From Leguminivora glycinivorella (Eukaryota; Arthropoda; Insecta; Lepidoptera; Tortricidae): a DNA stretch of 64,000 nucleotides. Where the stretch lies: assembly GCF_023078275.1 (NCBI RefSeq), contig NC_062980.1, forward strand, positions 4,638,401 to 4,702,400. The letters run 5' to 3'. The notes under the pieces are model-generated. The model searched no databases. It was not told the DNA's origin and worked only from the letters and a program-made list of their open reading frames with translations. Below are positions 41,693 through 54,072 of the stretch, piece by piece; position 1 is the first letter of the stretch, and each line of letters opens with the position of its first letter. A program made the translations under genes and the position numbers.

Positions 41693-44600
41693 CCGGGCAT
41701 AGCTGGACACCGTTAATCAAATAGTTAACTTCGGTAATCGCTAATCCGTTACTATAAAAGTTAACTTCGTTAATCGTTAAAGCGATACATTTCAACAAAT
41801 TTAACGGAAGTTAATGTTAATCGATAATCCGTTAATCGTAATAAAAATAATAATTTTACTGTAGCTAGTTGCATCAGTTATCAACTATTTAGTATTTGCG
41901 TAAGTTTATATCGTCCCCTTACTGCAAATACCGACTATGTGCAAAAAAGTGATTTTGAGATATTGCGATTTTAATATTTGAAGGTACGATTTCATATGAT
42001 AACATGAAAAAAAATACTATTTGTATACAGCATTCTACAGCCCGTATTGTCTTGTTTAATACTTAATCGTAAAAAATATCCAGGCTGTATTTGATTGCCG
42101 ATAAAACAACGATTTAAAAAAAATAGTAGCAAACTTAGTTGGTTTTTCCTGTAGAAATAAAAATGTGTATATTTATCTTATTTATACATATAAAGCAGTG
42201 TTTCCCTTTGATTAAGCTTTGCTTTTCATACATTTTACTTATGATTTGTAAAAAAATAAAAAATATACAAAAGTTTTGAACTTATTTCAAAATATATTAA
42301 ATATTCTCACAAACATAGGCGGTTTTAGCTGCAGGAAATATAGCTGCTCTAATTTTATGTTACAAAACTTCACTTATCATTGTTAATTAAAGTGGTACAT
42401 TTGTAATAAAAAGTTTTTTAACATTACTAACCATTAATAATACTTTATTTGAGGTTTTGAAGGGTTATTCTCAAAAAAAATTTTTTGAAAAAATCCTCTT
42501 CAACCGGTTTTAGGAGATTTTTCACAAAATACTTTAACCGATTTCAGTAAAATTTAACAAAAAGTAACGCAATATCATTCGCTTGAAATCACAAAAAGAA
42601 TTTTACAAATCGGTTAATGCGTTTTTGGGTAATAGCATAATATGCATAGGTACTTACTACATACTAGTTCACTGTCTCAGCAATCCGAAGTCCGCCATAA
42701 TTTATGTTCAAAATTTCAGTATCTACACTGTTACATTTAATATAGGTAAATAGTTTTTGTACGCTCAATAACCTGAAGTAATAGTTTATTTAAAGTTTTG
42801 TAGTAATCATTTACGCCAAAGTCACTAAAATGTAGGCGTAGATGAGGTAATAAGTTAGAAAAAGTAATGTGTAACGGTAATTACATAGGTTTCTGGGGCG
42901 ATTTAAAGCAATCAAGTTTGCAATATTCTTACGCCCCCAGTTACACGCAGTGTTTTTCATCACACTAGCAATAAAAAGAATAAAAAGTATTCACGGTAGT
43001 CCAAAATACAAATTTGAACACTCCCTTGGGAAAAATACGCCTCCTGATACGCTTGCGTGCGATTGCACACTTACTGCGCAAGAGTGATAAAGAGTTATTA
43101 AACGACATGTTCATCGCTGGTGGAATTAGATACAAACACATCTGTAACACGGCTGACAATGCTAGACAAACTATAACTGAACTTAAGCCTGGTGCCCACT
43201 AAGCTCGCCGAGTCGAATCTCATTAATTCGCCTTTTGCATTTCTTATGAAACTACGTCCATTAGCGACGCGTCGAATCGGTTTGATCGTTCATTGTAAGT
43301 TCGTTGATCGTTTATTGTTGTTGTATTGTATTGGTCATGCAGGGCTAGATTAGACGCGGCTCGACTCCACCTAAGTGTCCTCAAGGCTTTATGCAGCCTT
43401 TGTGACAGAGATTTCATAACTAAAGAGTACCATGGGTGGTTTCAATCACTTAATACTGCAGTTGGTGAAGTGGTACACAGTTGTGACATCTGAAGTCTAC
43501 TCGTACCGTAGGTATGCTAGTAAGTAAAGTAAAGTTTATTCTATGTTAACTGTGTACATAAGATGGTATGATATACAGAAAATACAGTATCAACAGTTGC
43601 CCATTTCATATCATCTACAATATCAATATCATCTAATTACGTCTACAATACAGTTACTTTGGCGCAGTGAATTTAGTTTCGTAGGCCAAAATATTCCACT
43701 TCGAGTTGTTAAAACAATGATACATGTTATGCGATTACTCACAGACGTCTGAACCGATTTGTATTATTTATCGTAATTCAAAGATTAATTTAAGGTTATT
43801 TGCCAACCAGCTTAGGTTACCAAATTAAAATTAGTATAAATTAACTTTGCACTAATGCAATCCACAAGATTTTGTGGATAAAATGCAACTCTCTCGTCCG
43901 TTTTTGAAGAACTAAGAGAGCCTTTACCAGTCGGTGAAGTGGCAAAAAAAGATTTGATTTAAATGTAGCACTGTAATTAGTAACGGTCATCGAAGTTATG
44001 AAACATAAATTTAAACTAAATTCGATTCCTGTAGCTTAAACCGTTTGTGTTATTGTAATTTTAACCGACTTCAAAAAAAGGAAGAGGTTCTCAACGCACG
44101 CTAATCACGAGAACATCATACGAAAAACGAAGCTTAATTTAACAGACAAACAATGGGTTATATGTATAAAGAAGAGAAATATACAAACATTTATTTCTAC
44201 AGGAAAAACCAACTAAGTAGGTATTCGACTGTTTCATTAAATCGTATTTGATTGTCAACTAAATACATTCTGAATATATATACGACAAAGTAGTAAACAA
44301 AAAAATACAGGTTCTAAAATGCCATACACATAACGTACATTTCTTCATGTTTTCATATAAAACTTGCCTTCAAACTTTAATACCGCATTATCTCAAAATC
44401 GCCTATTTACACATAGTCGGTATTTGCAGTAATAGACCGTTATCCTTTCCTTCGTCACATTACATGCAAAACCAATTATAGTCCCTATAGAACTTTTTGG
44501 TAGAATGACATTGCTGATGTTTGTAAACAAACATCTTCTGGAAAAACATCTTAAAGACATTTGGTGTGTTTAGCCTGGCTTAAAATAAAGAATTTTGTTG

Positions 44601-45538
44601 ATAGTTTTATTTGCAAAAATCAAATATGTACATATTAAACTTTTTTGTAGAACATAAGATGGCTACTTTAACAAAATGTTTAAATGCAAAAAAACACTAT
44701 ACACCATTAAAAGGTTCTACTTGGCGGATAAAGCATAAAAGTTTATATTAAATATTCATATCACATTCTGGCAGTTTATAATGCAACAAATTGACCATTA
44801 AGTAACTTTATGCGACAGCTATCTTTTGAATGTAGCGTCGTATCAATACATGGGTTTTAACATATTGTAGCCCTTGAAAACCTTATTCTATAGGTGCTAA
44901 AAACTCGATTTCGTCAAAAAGTCACTTAGTCGGTATTTGCATTAATGGGACGATATGTTACTGTAAAAACCCGAACTTAGCCAAAATCTCTTAAAAGATC
45001 CCAGCTGCCAATTGGTAAAAGCGAAATATTAATAAATATTGTTATCTTTGGACTTATACCGACGTTGGCTCGGTAAATCCTAGGTTTTACCTTGGTGACC
45101 CGTAGAGAATGGGTCATTCATGCGGTGGTAGTCATGGTGCGTAGGTTCCTCGTATTGAGACACCTCTAAATAATCGAAGTTGTGATCCACGGTAACTTGG
45201 TACATAGCGCGGCCCGACGAACTCTTGCGAGATTTATGATGGGTGCAGTAGGACTAATATACTTTAGCAGGTCTCGAACAAGTGATCCAAAAGCACCCAT
45301 TGGTCTGTAGACTGTGAATTTACGGGAAACTCCTAGTTTTCGCCGTACTCCAGTAGCGGTCAAAGCAAAATTTACTCGGCGCGTGCGGAACTGGATTAAC
45401 GATTAACGGACTCGAAGAAATTGAACGGAAGTTAACGAATCCGTTAACATTTTTTAAAGTTAACTTAAAAGTTAATCCGTTAACCAAAATGTTAACTTCG
45501 TTAATTAACGATTAACGAATTAACGAGTTAATGCCCAG
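41693..45538. mobile_element. Large (3.8 kb) TIR element with GTTAAC-rich ends
   Basis: The ends CCGGGCAT and ATGCCCAG are near inverses. Each is followed inward by many GTTAATC/GTTAACTTCG repeats, as in hAT subterminal regions. The outer 8-mers (ACAGAGAT and ATATGGAT) do not match well, so the target duplication is unproven. Inside, 41910-42200 pairs as a long diverged inverted repeat with 44150-44445 and partly with 44895-44960 (GCAAATACCGACTATGTG). No transposase frame was found; the 65-residue frame at 45166-45363 is unrecognised. Confidence 0.6.
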
Positions 45539-45539
45539 A

Positions 45540-46275
45540 TATGGATTCGGGAGAGGGTCATGCATTTATTTAATTTTAGAAATCTGAAGAAAGGAATCTC
45601 CTTCTCCTTGGCGACACGCCTGAAGGTTAATATTATTATTAACATGTAAATAATAAGATGTAATATTAAAAGAAACCACAGCCGTGTAAATCGATTAGTT
45701 TTGGTGAAAAATGGAGACATTCGTTCCAACACACGTCTACGCGCATAATTTAGAGGATCATTAACAGTTAATATAATTCGTGTTGTTACATTTTTTTACA
45801 AGCTTTTATTCAACTTGCCTTGTTAGTATGTTAGTGTGCGTCAAAACGTAGAAGCTAAATTTGACTTCTGATTGTGCTGAAATTTTGCACACATAAGTGT
45901 AAATCACGTGACAATGCAATATACGGTATCATGGAGCTGATCTGATGATGGAGCAGAAAAGTGGTCACAGGAACTCTGTTATGAAACGTCGTATCCCCAT
46001 TGAGTATGGGGTTTTTAGAAATGCCTCGGAGAGCAGTAGAAGACTGTTAAAAAAAGGTACAGTCGGCGATAAAAGCTTGTGGCAAAAATGACATTTTTGA
46101 AAAAAATACTTATTTTAATTTACAACCATGTAGTGGTGTAAATTAAAAACGAGTCTAATTGATTTGTAAATTAAGGCTTGTAGGAAATTTTGAGATTTTA
46201 AAATTATATTTTAATCTTTGCGGTATCAGCACGGTCGCTTGTAGTGCGACCTTTTCGATAGGACATATCACGGAC
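45540..46275. other. Spacer, nothing recognised
   Basis: AT-rich, no element boundary seen. Confidence 0.35.
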
Positions 46276-46499
46276 ATGGAGCCTTGCTGGGCTTTGGGGT
46301 TACCCCCCTAGAGCCTAGCTGTTGGCCATACAAAGACCAGGTGACTCTTCCTGGGGCGTGGGATCCGCCCTTGCATGTTGATACCTGGTTTCATACTCAA
46401 TGCCAAGGGCTTTGGTGTCTCCATTCAAACTAACACCCTTACTGTAAGACATCTTTTTTGTACGTAGCCACTTAGGTACCCAAATGCGAATAATTATAA

Positions 46500-46745
46500 T
46501 TTAAAATTAAATAACATATTCCACTCTCAAGCAAAATCTACCCTTCCTGCTTCGCAAAGCTAAATTGTGGAATGAATTGTCGCCTGCGGTATTTCCGGAC
46601 CGATACGACCTTTAAACCTTCAAGAAAAGAGCGTACAACCATCTTAAAGGCCAGCAACGGACCTCCAACCCTTCCGGTTTCGGGTGTCCATTGGTGGCAG
46701 TGATCGCTTACCGTCAGGCGACGTGTCTGCTTGTTTACCTCCTAC
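46500..46745 (+). pseudogene. Decayed LINE C-terminal remnant
   Basis: One frame gives LRKAKLWNELSPAVFPDRYD with a stop and small shifts, then FK...RAYNHLKGQQRTSNPSG, then 3' UTR text CGCTTACCGTCAGGCGA. Related to 12385-12600. Confidence 0.65.
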
Positions 46746-46784
46746 CTTATAAACAATAGTTGGAAAGCATAAGCATTAATGAAA

Positions 46785-47135
46785 TCCTCTATATAGTAAG
46801 ATATGTAGTAATCAAGACCAGTGGAGTATATGCCAGCAAACACCCCTTGACGAGGAAATCGCGACATGAAAATGGAGATGGATTGGGCACACTCTTCGGA
46901 GAGGAGAAAGAAATAACGCAAGCATTGCTTTCGGCTGGAAACCGCAAAATGCAAGCCGCGACCCCGGGCGCCCTGTGCACTCATGGAAGCGGTCCGTCGA
47001 AAATGAGCTACGAGCGGCTGGTTTGAGCTGAGGGAGCGAGGCCACGAGGGTCGCTGAAGATAGGAAGGCATGGCGCGAGCTTGTAAAGGGCCTTTGCACC
47101 TCTGGGGTACCTTAGGACTACAACAACATATAGGT
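46785..47135 (+). pseudogene. Decayed LINE C-terminal remnant (ERGHEGR.AEDRKAWRELV type)
   Basis: ELRERGHEGR in one frame continues in the next frame as AEDRKAWRELVKGLCTSGVP and a stop. This is a C-terminal phrase recurrent in insect LINE proteins. A frameshift and lost upstream coding make it a pseudogene. The overlapping longer frames on both strands are shadows. Confidence 0.65.
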
Positions 47136-47439
47136 AGTAAGAGACAATGTGGTATCTTTTATTAAAGAAAACTATTTTACGAAAAATCTTAAAACACACC
47201 TAATTATACCAATTAGTTACGTTAATAACAATAATCAAGATCAACTATGAATGTACGTAAAAAGACGTAATTAAATTAAAAATAATTGGAAACACACTGA
47301 CTTATTAGTACTCCTAATTAGATACACACATAATGTTAGGAGAAAGGGGACGACCCGCCTGAAAACGCCAGTTCATACAAACGTAGTTCTCTTTTTTCTT
47401 GGATATTAAGCCATGTAGAGACACTTTTGATGCATTAAT

Positions 47440-47570
47440 GAACTATAATAAAATAAATAAAATAAAAAAGCCCTTTATTCATTTCTTTAACTAATACATT
47501 ACACGTGTTTATATTTACAGTTAGTTTTATTATGAATCCCTATGGTGGGTAAAGGCCTTTAATGAACTAT
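47440..47570 (-). mobile_element. Probable LINE 3' end
   Basis: The minus strand reads AAGGCCTTTACCCACCATAG, then AATGAATAAAGGGCTTTTTT and (ATTTT)n-like sequence, as in LINE 3' ends with a poly(A) signal-like AATAAAGG. Confidence 0.4.
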
Positions 47571-47851
47571 AAAGGATAGATAAAGTGGATACTGCCCTTG
47601 AACTATAATTCTGTATAAGGTAAAGTTAGGTATAGTTTGAAAAGTTGTGTTTTCCTAAATTAAAAAAAAAATATATAAATCGAAATCTATCCTATGGTTA
47701 TGGTATAGCTATAGATATGGTTAAAAATAAAAAATAGATTGCATACAGGCTTTCATATTTAAATACTGGCCTAGTAGTGTATAGGGTAGGTATTATTCTG
47801 TTCGGCGCGTGGGCGGAACCGAGAAACGCAACCTTCGTTTAGCTCTGCCCT

Positions 47852-47984
47852 GCAGGGTTAGCACATGATTGCCGCGAGAGTATGTCGCCGCGAGATAGAC
47901 TACCCGTCCTTATGTCATTAATACAGTTAGAAGAAGACGTGTTATCTATCTCGCGGCGACATACTGTCGCGGCAATCATGTGCT
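47852..47984. mobile_element. Palindromic MITE
   Basis: TTAGCACATGATTGCCGCGA, then TATGTCGCCGCGAGATAGA on the left, is inverse to TCTATCTCGCGGCGACATAC and TCGCGGCAATCATGTGCTAG on the right. The spacer is about 35 bp. Confidence 0.85.
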
Positions 47985-48495
47985 AGGCCTGCTGAAATTT
48001 GACGCTTTCCGGCCCTGCCGGAGGACAGAAAAAACATTTTGATAATATTATTATTTATTTTTTCAAATAAGTTACAGAGTGCGACGGTAAAAAAAAGGCA
48101 CTTTGAAACTAAAAAAAATATACAATATAAAGAAAACAATAACGTACAAAGTAAAATAAAAACCGGCCAAGTGCGAGTTCTACTCGCGTTGTAAGGGTTC
48201 CGTACACTATAAGAAGGGCTTAAGCGCCTTCTTTTTAGTAGGAACTTAAGTAATTTTTGCGAATAATCAATATTTTGAACAAAACGAAACAGATATGAGT
48301 TTATATGTAACATTCAAACGCGCTCAAACAATTTCAAGAGATTTGGTAAGTCCTTGCAGCGGCAGTGAGTGAAATTCGTAATTTGAGTTTTTTTCTTTTA
48401 AGTCCGACTTACGGTTTACTGTAGATTTCTAATAGGTTTTCCTGTAATCTATAAATTGAAAACTATCTTTTTTTTTTTAATTTTTACGCATAGTA

Positions 48496-49574
48496 TGAGG
48501 GTCATGCCAAAAGAAGTTAGATACTCCATGGTCATTTGATCGATACTGGCCAGTTATACACCATTGTAAAGGTAGGTTATTTACTTATAAATTTAAAAAT
48601 GGAACACTTGGAAATTCTTAGAATTCTTTTTTTAATTATTTTTTTTCTAAATAATTTTGGCGGGAATTTTCCGCAACAATGGAGCTTACTGGACGTGATT
48701 TTCGTGTTATGATATATTATGACTTTAAAAAAGGTTTAAAACCTCAAGAGTGTTTTGAACTTTTAGTCTCGACTTTTGGAGAGTCTGCGTGTTCACGTGC
48801 AACTGTTTTTAATTGGTTTGCTGAATTTAAAAGAGGACGGGAGAGCTTTAAAGATGAGGCGAAGATCGGACGGCCGCCAACCGCAGTCACTGAAGAAAAT
48901 GTACAGGCTGTGGAAAAAAATATTCGTGCGAACCGACGAATTACATAATATGTAGAGCTCGAACGTGAACTGGGCTTTGGATCAGCAGCATTGCAAACTA
49001 TAATTCATAGTAAACTGTCTCTTCATAAGCGTTTTTCAAGATGGGTGCCGCACAAGCTCACCGATTTATAGAAACCCCGTCGCATGGATTGGTGCAAATT
49101 TATGATAGATAAATTCGACGCAGGCGAGAAAAAAAACGTATATGATATACTTACAGGTGACGAAACATGGCTATATAACTACGATCCCGAAACAAAGCGA
49201 CAGTCCACAGTATGGTGTTTTGTAGATGAACCGACGCCAACAAAATGTCGCCGAACCCGAAGTACACAAAAACAAATGGTTGCCTCATTTTTCTGCAAGA
49301 CGGGACATATTGCTACAATAGTGCTAGAAGATCAAAAGACAGTTAATTCAGAATGGTATGTGACAGTTTGTGCCCCAAGAGTACTGTCAGCTTGGTGTGA
49401 CAAGCGGCCGAAGTCAGGAACCCGGCACTTGCTCTGGCACCACGACAACGCTGCCCCGCACACTTCCGCTAGAACACTTGACTATTTCAGCTCAAAAAAC
49501 GTGACTATTCAGATAGATGTAAAGAATAAAGTATGTAAATTTTGAGTATCTAATTTCTTTTGGCATGACCCTCG
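48496..49574 (+). mobile_element. Defective mariner element with TA duplication
   Basis: The termini TGAGGGTCATGCCAAAAGAA and TTCTTTTGGCATGACCCTCG are inverse over about 30 bp with one or two mismatches. TA stands on both sides (48494-48495 and 49575-49576). At 1,079 bp it is shorter than a typical 1.3-kb mariner because the 3' coding part is deleted. Confidence 0.92.
48679..49545 (+). pseudogene. Mariner transposase pseudogene
   Basis: One frame runs through MELTGRDFRVMIYYDFKKG (helix-turn-helix region, then FNWFAEFKRGR and GRPPTAV), with in-frame stops at 48946-48948 and 49069-49071. The second half gives TGDETWLYNYDPE (first catalytic Asp) and HHDNAAPHTS (second catalytic Asp). The text then leaves the family after NVTIQ, and the third acidic residue of the DD34D triad is missing. 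Two stops plus the deletion mean it is inactive. Confidence 0.92.
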
Positions 49575-50104
49575 TAGTTTCGGTGATACGGGGGGGGGTC
49601 ATTTTTTGCCTATTTTCTTAAATAACTTGAAATTTTACCTTACTAAAAATTAATAAAAAAATATTTTTCAAATACTTATAAAAACTTCTTTCAGTAACAC
49701 AATATAGTTCTAGAAACTTTGAATTACATGTTCGTCTTTGGGTCACAGGTTTACATAATGCGTGCCAAATTTCAAGTTAATCGGTTTAGTCGTTTCGGAG
49801 AAAATTGGCTTTGACGACGGACAGACAGACGCACGAGTGATCCTACAAGGGTTGCATTTTTCCTTTTTGAGGTACGGAATCCTAAAATAATGCAAAACAG
49901 AAAAAAAAACAAAGACATTATTTTGGTGACGATGTAACAGCGTGGCTCCGTTGCGTCGTTTGATTCGGCGTAGAATTCGGCAGGTTGCCCCGGAATCGCC
50001 GAAACACCATGCCCTTTCGGCCAGAAGTCTACGATAGCGATGGTGTCCCGCAGCGGCCGCGGTATTTTCATATAAGTAATAGATAAATAAATAAATAAAT
50101 ATTA

Positions 50105-50333
50105 TAGAACATTCTTACACAGATTGACTGAGTCCCACGGTAAGCTCAAGAAGGCTTGTGTTGTGGGTACTCAGACAACGATATATTATATATAATATAC
50201 AAATACGTATACACATAGAAAACATCCATGACTCAGGAACAAATATCTGTGCTCATCACACAAATGCCCTTACCGGGATTCGAACCCGGGCTTAGCAGGC
50301 AGGGTCACTACCCGCTAGGCCAGACCGGTCGCC
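50105..50333 (-). mobile_element. tRNA-headed SINE, family A
   Basis: The minus strand reads CGACCGGTCTGGCCTAGCGG, GGGTTCGAATCCCGGTAAGG, GTGTGATGAGCACAGATATT, GAGTACCCACAACACAAGCC and CACAGATTGACTG in the expected order. Confidence 0.88.
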
Positions 50334-50454
50334 AAACGTCAAATATCCAGTGAGGAAAACGAGGACGAATATGTTTGTATGTACAAGCTACTGTCTTATT
50401 CCCTCTTAATTACACTTGCAACTAATTGCAACAGCTGTTGATATTATCGGCCCA

Positions 50455-50580
50455 GAGTACGTAGCCAAATGAACAAACAATAATATCTATCTCTCGCTCA
50501 TATTGCGCTACAGATAGTGCGTTTCGATCGGCGTCCAGCGTCGATGCTTGTCATTTCGGCTACGCCGGCAGTCCAGTTTC
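50455..50580. mobile_element. Diverged CGTAGCCGAATG-type palindromic element
   Basis: ACGTAGCCAAATGAACAA on the left and TCATTTCGGCTACGCC on the right, with CTATCTCTCGCTCATATTGC inside. Related to 37197-37462. Confidence 0.5.
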
Positions 50581-50695
50581 AGTGCCTGTTGTGCATTTTC
50601 AATGACATGTGCTGATGAAGTATGCAAGGCGCTGTAATATTACGAGTCATTTACAGACCAATCGGTATCATCAAGGGAATCGGCTTTATAGACTA

Positions 50696-51102
50696 ACCCC
50701 TTTATTCATAAACATTCAATAAAGTTATCAAGTTGATAAAGTTTGTTTCGAACAAACTAACCTTATCGGCTTGTAAATAGCAGCTTAATAGTGTACCTAC
50801 CTAGTCTGTTAATATTTTTTTGATGAATACTTTTGCATGTTAAATTTTATCTTGTTATTTAATGCATGTTAATTATAAGATGTAATGTTTTGAAAAGAAG
50901 TGGCCCGCCGAGTTTCTTGCCGGTCCCATAGTGGATACCCTCCTCCCAACTGAGGGGGGACTGAAATCTTCTCGAGGCTGCGGCGTAGGGTTATTAGAGC
51001 CGGCGTAGCTTTATTTGACGTTAATATGCCCATTGTAATATGCCTACTTGAAAAATAAATATTTCATTTTCATTTTCGAACGTTTATGAATAAAGGGGTA
51101 AC
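50696..51102. mobile_element. TIR element (ACCCCTTTATTCATAAAC) split by a LINE 3' fragment
   Basis: The outer ends ACCCCTTTATTCATAAACAT and AACGTTTATGAATAAAGGGGT are inverse. The inner 50815-51076 is the LINE 3' UTR also found at 35636 and 54358, ending ATTTCATTTTCATTTTC in plus orientation. Confidence 0.75.
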
Positions 51103-51611
51103 TATTCACAGTCAGTCACAGTGCATAGACTGCCATCTCTCGACACATGATTACTGTTGAACCTCTGAATCAATTTGGCCAAAATTCTAAACTTTCTATG
51201 TACTAAACTTGACAAATAATATGCTGTATAAGCAAGAACTTTGTTTGTAAAATCTCCCGCTCGGCGGCGCGGCTCACGTTATTGAAAAAAAATTACAAAG
51301 TTTCATTTAAAAGTCCTGTTATGATTGTTATGAATTCATACAATCGCAAAGACACACAGATTCACATGGTAGTTAGACTAGCTAGTTAATAATATTTTAT
51401 GAAGAAAGAGATAATATTGTAAGATGTGAGATGTACAGGAAGTCGCCTCGAGTATAATATCAATATCACATCGCCTTGGTTTAACACTTTCACTGTTCAG
51501 CTAAGGATTGTAAACCATTTAACGTCATGACCCAAGTGTGGGGGCAGCAGGCAGTGGACGTATTAATTCTTATGTATTTTAAAGATACATTTATTGGAGA
51601 AATGTAGTTTA

Positions 51612-51802
51612 CTAGCTTTTGCCCGCGGCATCGCATGCGTTAGAAAAATAGAAAGAGACGAAAAGTAGCCTATGTCACTCTCCATTCCTTCAACTATCTC
51701 CACTTAAAAAATCACGTCTATTCGTCGCTGTGTTTTGACGTGAAAGACGGACAAACAAACAGACACACACACTTTCCCATTTATAATATTATGTAGTATG
51801 GA
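51612..51802 (-). mobile_element. Short Helitron copy
   Basis: The minus strand starts TCCATACTACATAATATTAT and ends GCGGGCAAAAGCTAG; on the plus strand it lies between A (51611) and T (51803), as expected for A/T targets. It contains the (GT)CTGTTTGT stretch of the larger copies. Confidence 0.75.
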
Positions 51803-51809
51803 TAGTCAA

Positions 51810-52602
51810 CTAGCTTTTGCCCGCGGCTTCGCTCGCGTTAAATTAGCAAAAGTTGCGGAATACTCCATACAAACGTACACCCCCCATTTTAGGTTAGTGG
51901 GGGTAGCTCCCCTTAAGAGACAAAAAGTAGCCTATGTCACTCTCCATCCCTTCAACTATCTCTACATAAAAAACCGGCCAAGAGCGTGTCAGGCCACGCT
52001 CAGTGTAGAATTCCGTAGTTTTCCGTATTTTTTTCAAAAACTACTGAACCTATCAAGTTCCAAACAATTTTCCTAGAAAGTCTTTATAAAGTTCTACTTT
52101 TGTGATTTTTTTCATATTTTTTAAACATATGGTTCAAAAGTTAGAGGGGGGACGCACTTTTTTTTCCTTTAGGAGCGATTATTTCCGAAAATATTAATAT
52201 TATCAATAAACGATCTTAGTAAACCCTTATTCATTTTTAAATACCTATCCAACAATATATCACACGTTGGGGTTGGAATGAAAAAAAATATCAGCCCCCA
52301 CTTTACATGTAGGGGGGGGGGGGAACATTTTTTTCCATTTTTTATTTTTGCACTTTGTTGCCGTGATTGATATACATATTGGTACCAAATTTCAGCTTTC
52401 TAGTGCTAACGGTTACGGAGATTATCCGCGGACGGACGGACGGACGGACGGACAGACAGACATGGCGAAACTATACGGGTTCCTAGTTGACTACAGAACC
52501 CTAAAAATCACGTCAAATCGTCGCTCCGTTTTGCCGTGAAAGACGCACAAAGAAACAGACACACACACTTTCTCATTTATAATATTAGTATGGAAGTATG
52601 GA
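51810..52602 (-). mobile_element. Helitron copy split by a CCGGCC repeat
   Basis: CTAGCTTTTGCCCGCGGCTT on the left and TTATAATATTAGTATGGA on the right mark the ends; the exact right end is ambiguous because TGGA repeats. Comparison with 51612-51802 (CTTAAAAAATCACGTC) shows the inserted CCGGCC repeat at 51968-52506. Confidence 0.72.
51968..52506 (+). repeat. CCGGCC-type repeat, copy 4, uninterrupted
   Basis: AAAACCGGCCAAGAGCGTGT to CTACAGAACCCTAAAAA. It contains the empty RTE target CTTTAGGAGCGATTATTTCC. Confidence 0.9.
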
Positions 52603-52771
52603 TACAACTATCTAGTATGGATTATTTTAAATGTCGATAAAGATTTACAGTAATAATTGTCATGCATGTCGAATAAATAATATTATATCATTATTGAATA
52701 GGTATGGTGTTCTAAGTATTAACAATGTGGAGAGATTTATGGTCATTTGGGTTAATCCATATAACAAAGTA

Positions 52772-53103
52772 ATGTAATCATCCTCCTTGCGCTATCCCGG
52801 CATTCGCCACGGCTCATGGGAGCCTGGGGTCCGCTTTGACAACTAATCCCAAGATTTGGCGTAGGCACTAGTTTTTACGAAAGCGACTGCCATCTGACCT
52901 TCCAACCCGAAGGGTAAACTAGACCTTATTGGAATTAGTCCGGTTTCCTTACGCTGTTTTCCTTCACCGAAAAGCGACTGGCAAATATCAAATGACATTT
53001 CGCACATAAATTCCGAAAAACTCATTGGTGCCAGCCGGGGTTCGAACCCGCGACCTTCGGAACGAAAGTCGCAGGTACTTACCGCTAGGCTACCAGCGCT
53101 TCA
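52772..53103 (-). mobile_element. tRNA-headed SINE, family B, full length
   Basis: The minus strand reads AGCGCTGGTAGCCTAGCGGT (A box), GGTTCGAACCCCGGCTGGCA (B box), ATGAGTTTTTCGGAATT, ATTTGATATTTGCCAGTCGC, GGTTGGAAGGTCAGATGGCA, CCCCAGGCTCCCATGAGCC and GCGCAAGGAGGAT. It is the best reference copy in the window. Confidence 0.9.
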
Positions 53104-53925
53104 CATAACAAAGTAATGTAAGTGATCAATTATTTTCATGTTTCTTTCATGGTGCTAATTTAAATATATCAATATACAGGGTGAAATAAAAAATACCGTT
53201 CAAACTTTGCATAGTGACGTTTGAGGTCATAATGAACAACTTTTATTATGGGGGCAATGCTGTAATCGCGAAAAAACATTTGGCTGTTCCATAGAAATGA
53301 GTGGCGTCATGACAGTCAAAATATATAAAAAAACCGGCCAAGAGCGTGTCGGGCCACGCTCAGTGTAGGGTTCCGTAGTTTACTGTTTTTTCTCAAAAAC
53401 TACTAAACCTATCAAGTTGAAAACAATTTTCCTAGAAAGTCTTTATAAAGTTCTACTTTTGTGATTTTTTTCATATTTTTTAAACATATGGTTCAAAAGT
53501 TAGAGGGGCCTCCCCCTCTAACTTTTGAACCATATTTTTTTTTTCCTTTAGGAGCGATTATTTCCGAAAATATTAATATTATCAAAAAACAATTTTAGTA
53601 AACCCTTATTCTTCTTTAAATACCTGTCCAACAATATATCACACGTTGGGGTTGGAATGAAAAAAAAAACAATCCCCACTTTACATGTAGGGGGGGTACC
53701 CTTACAAAACATTTTTTTCCACTTTTTATTTTATCACTTTGTCAGCGTGATTGATACACATATTGGTACCAAATTTCAGCTTTCTAGTGCTAACGGTCAC
53801 TGAAGGCCGGTTCACACGTATTAAGTTGTCAAGTAATTAACTACATTTTAACTTAATTTTAAGCGACTTAATTTTAAGTAAGCGTTTACACGTCGTAAAC
53901 AGCTAAGCTCTTTAGTCATCCTGAA

Positions 53926-54072
53926 ATGGACGATCAACAGCGCGTTCAAGTCATTCATTCAGTAATTAAATTCGTATTCAGCGAGGTTTTAAACGAACTG
54001 AAGGATGAAATAGACAGGGAAATGAGGGCACCCACGAGACTGGATGAGAAACTGGATAAGCAGAAGGAATGA
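53926..54072 (+). CDS. Short unrecognised ORF (48 aa) inside the TIR element
   Basis: The frame MDDQQRVQVIHSVIKFVFSE, then VLNELKDEIDREMRAPTRLD, ends at TGA. It is charged and helical-looking. It may be the leftover N-terminus of the element's own protein; no family is recognised and chance is possible. Confidence 0.3.
   Translation: MDDQQRVQVIHSVIKFVFSEVLNELKDEIDREMRAPTRLDEKLDKQKE

Larger units (their letters stand above)
48157..49887 (+). repeat. CCGGCC-type repeat, copy 3, split by a mariner
   Basis: It opens AAAAACCGGCCAAGTGCGAG with GGGTTCCGTA and closes GGTACGGAATCCTAAAA. It is more diverged than the other copies. The mariner occupies 48496-49574. Confidence 0.75.

Noticed and set aside
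45166..45363. 65-residue minus-strand frame
   Set aside because: No family recognised, no context; lies inside the large TIR element and may be chance.
46760..47199. Overlapping frames of 60-109 residues on both strands
   Set aside because: The region is a decayed LINE C-terminus; the real phrase needs a frameshift and these frames are shadows.
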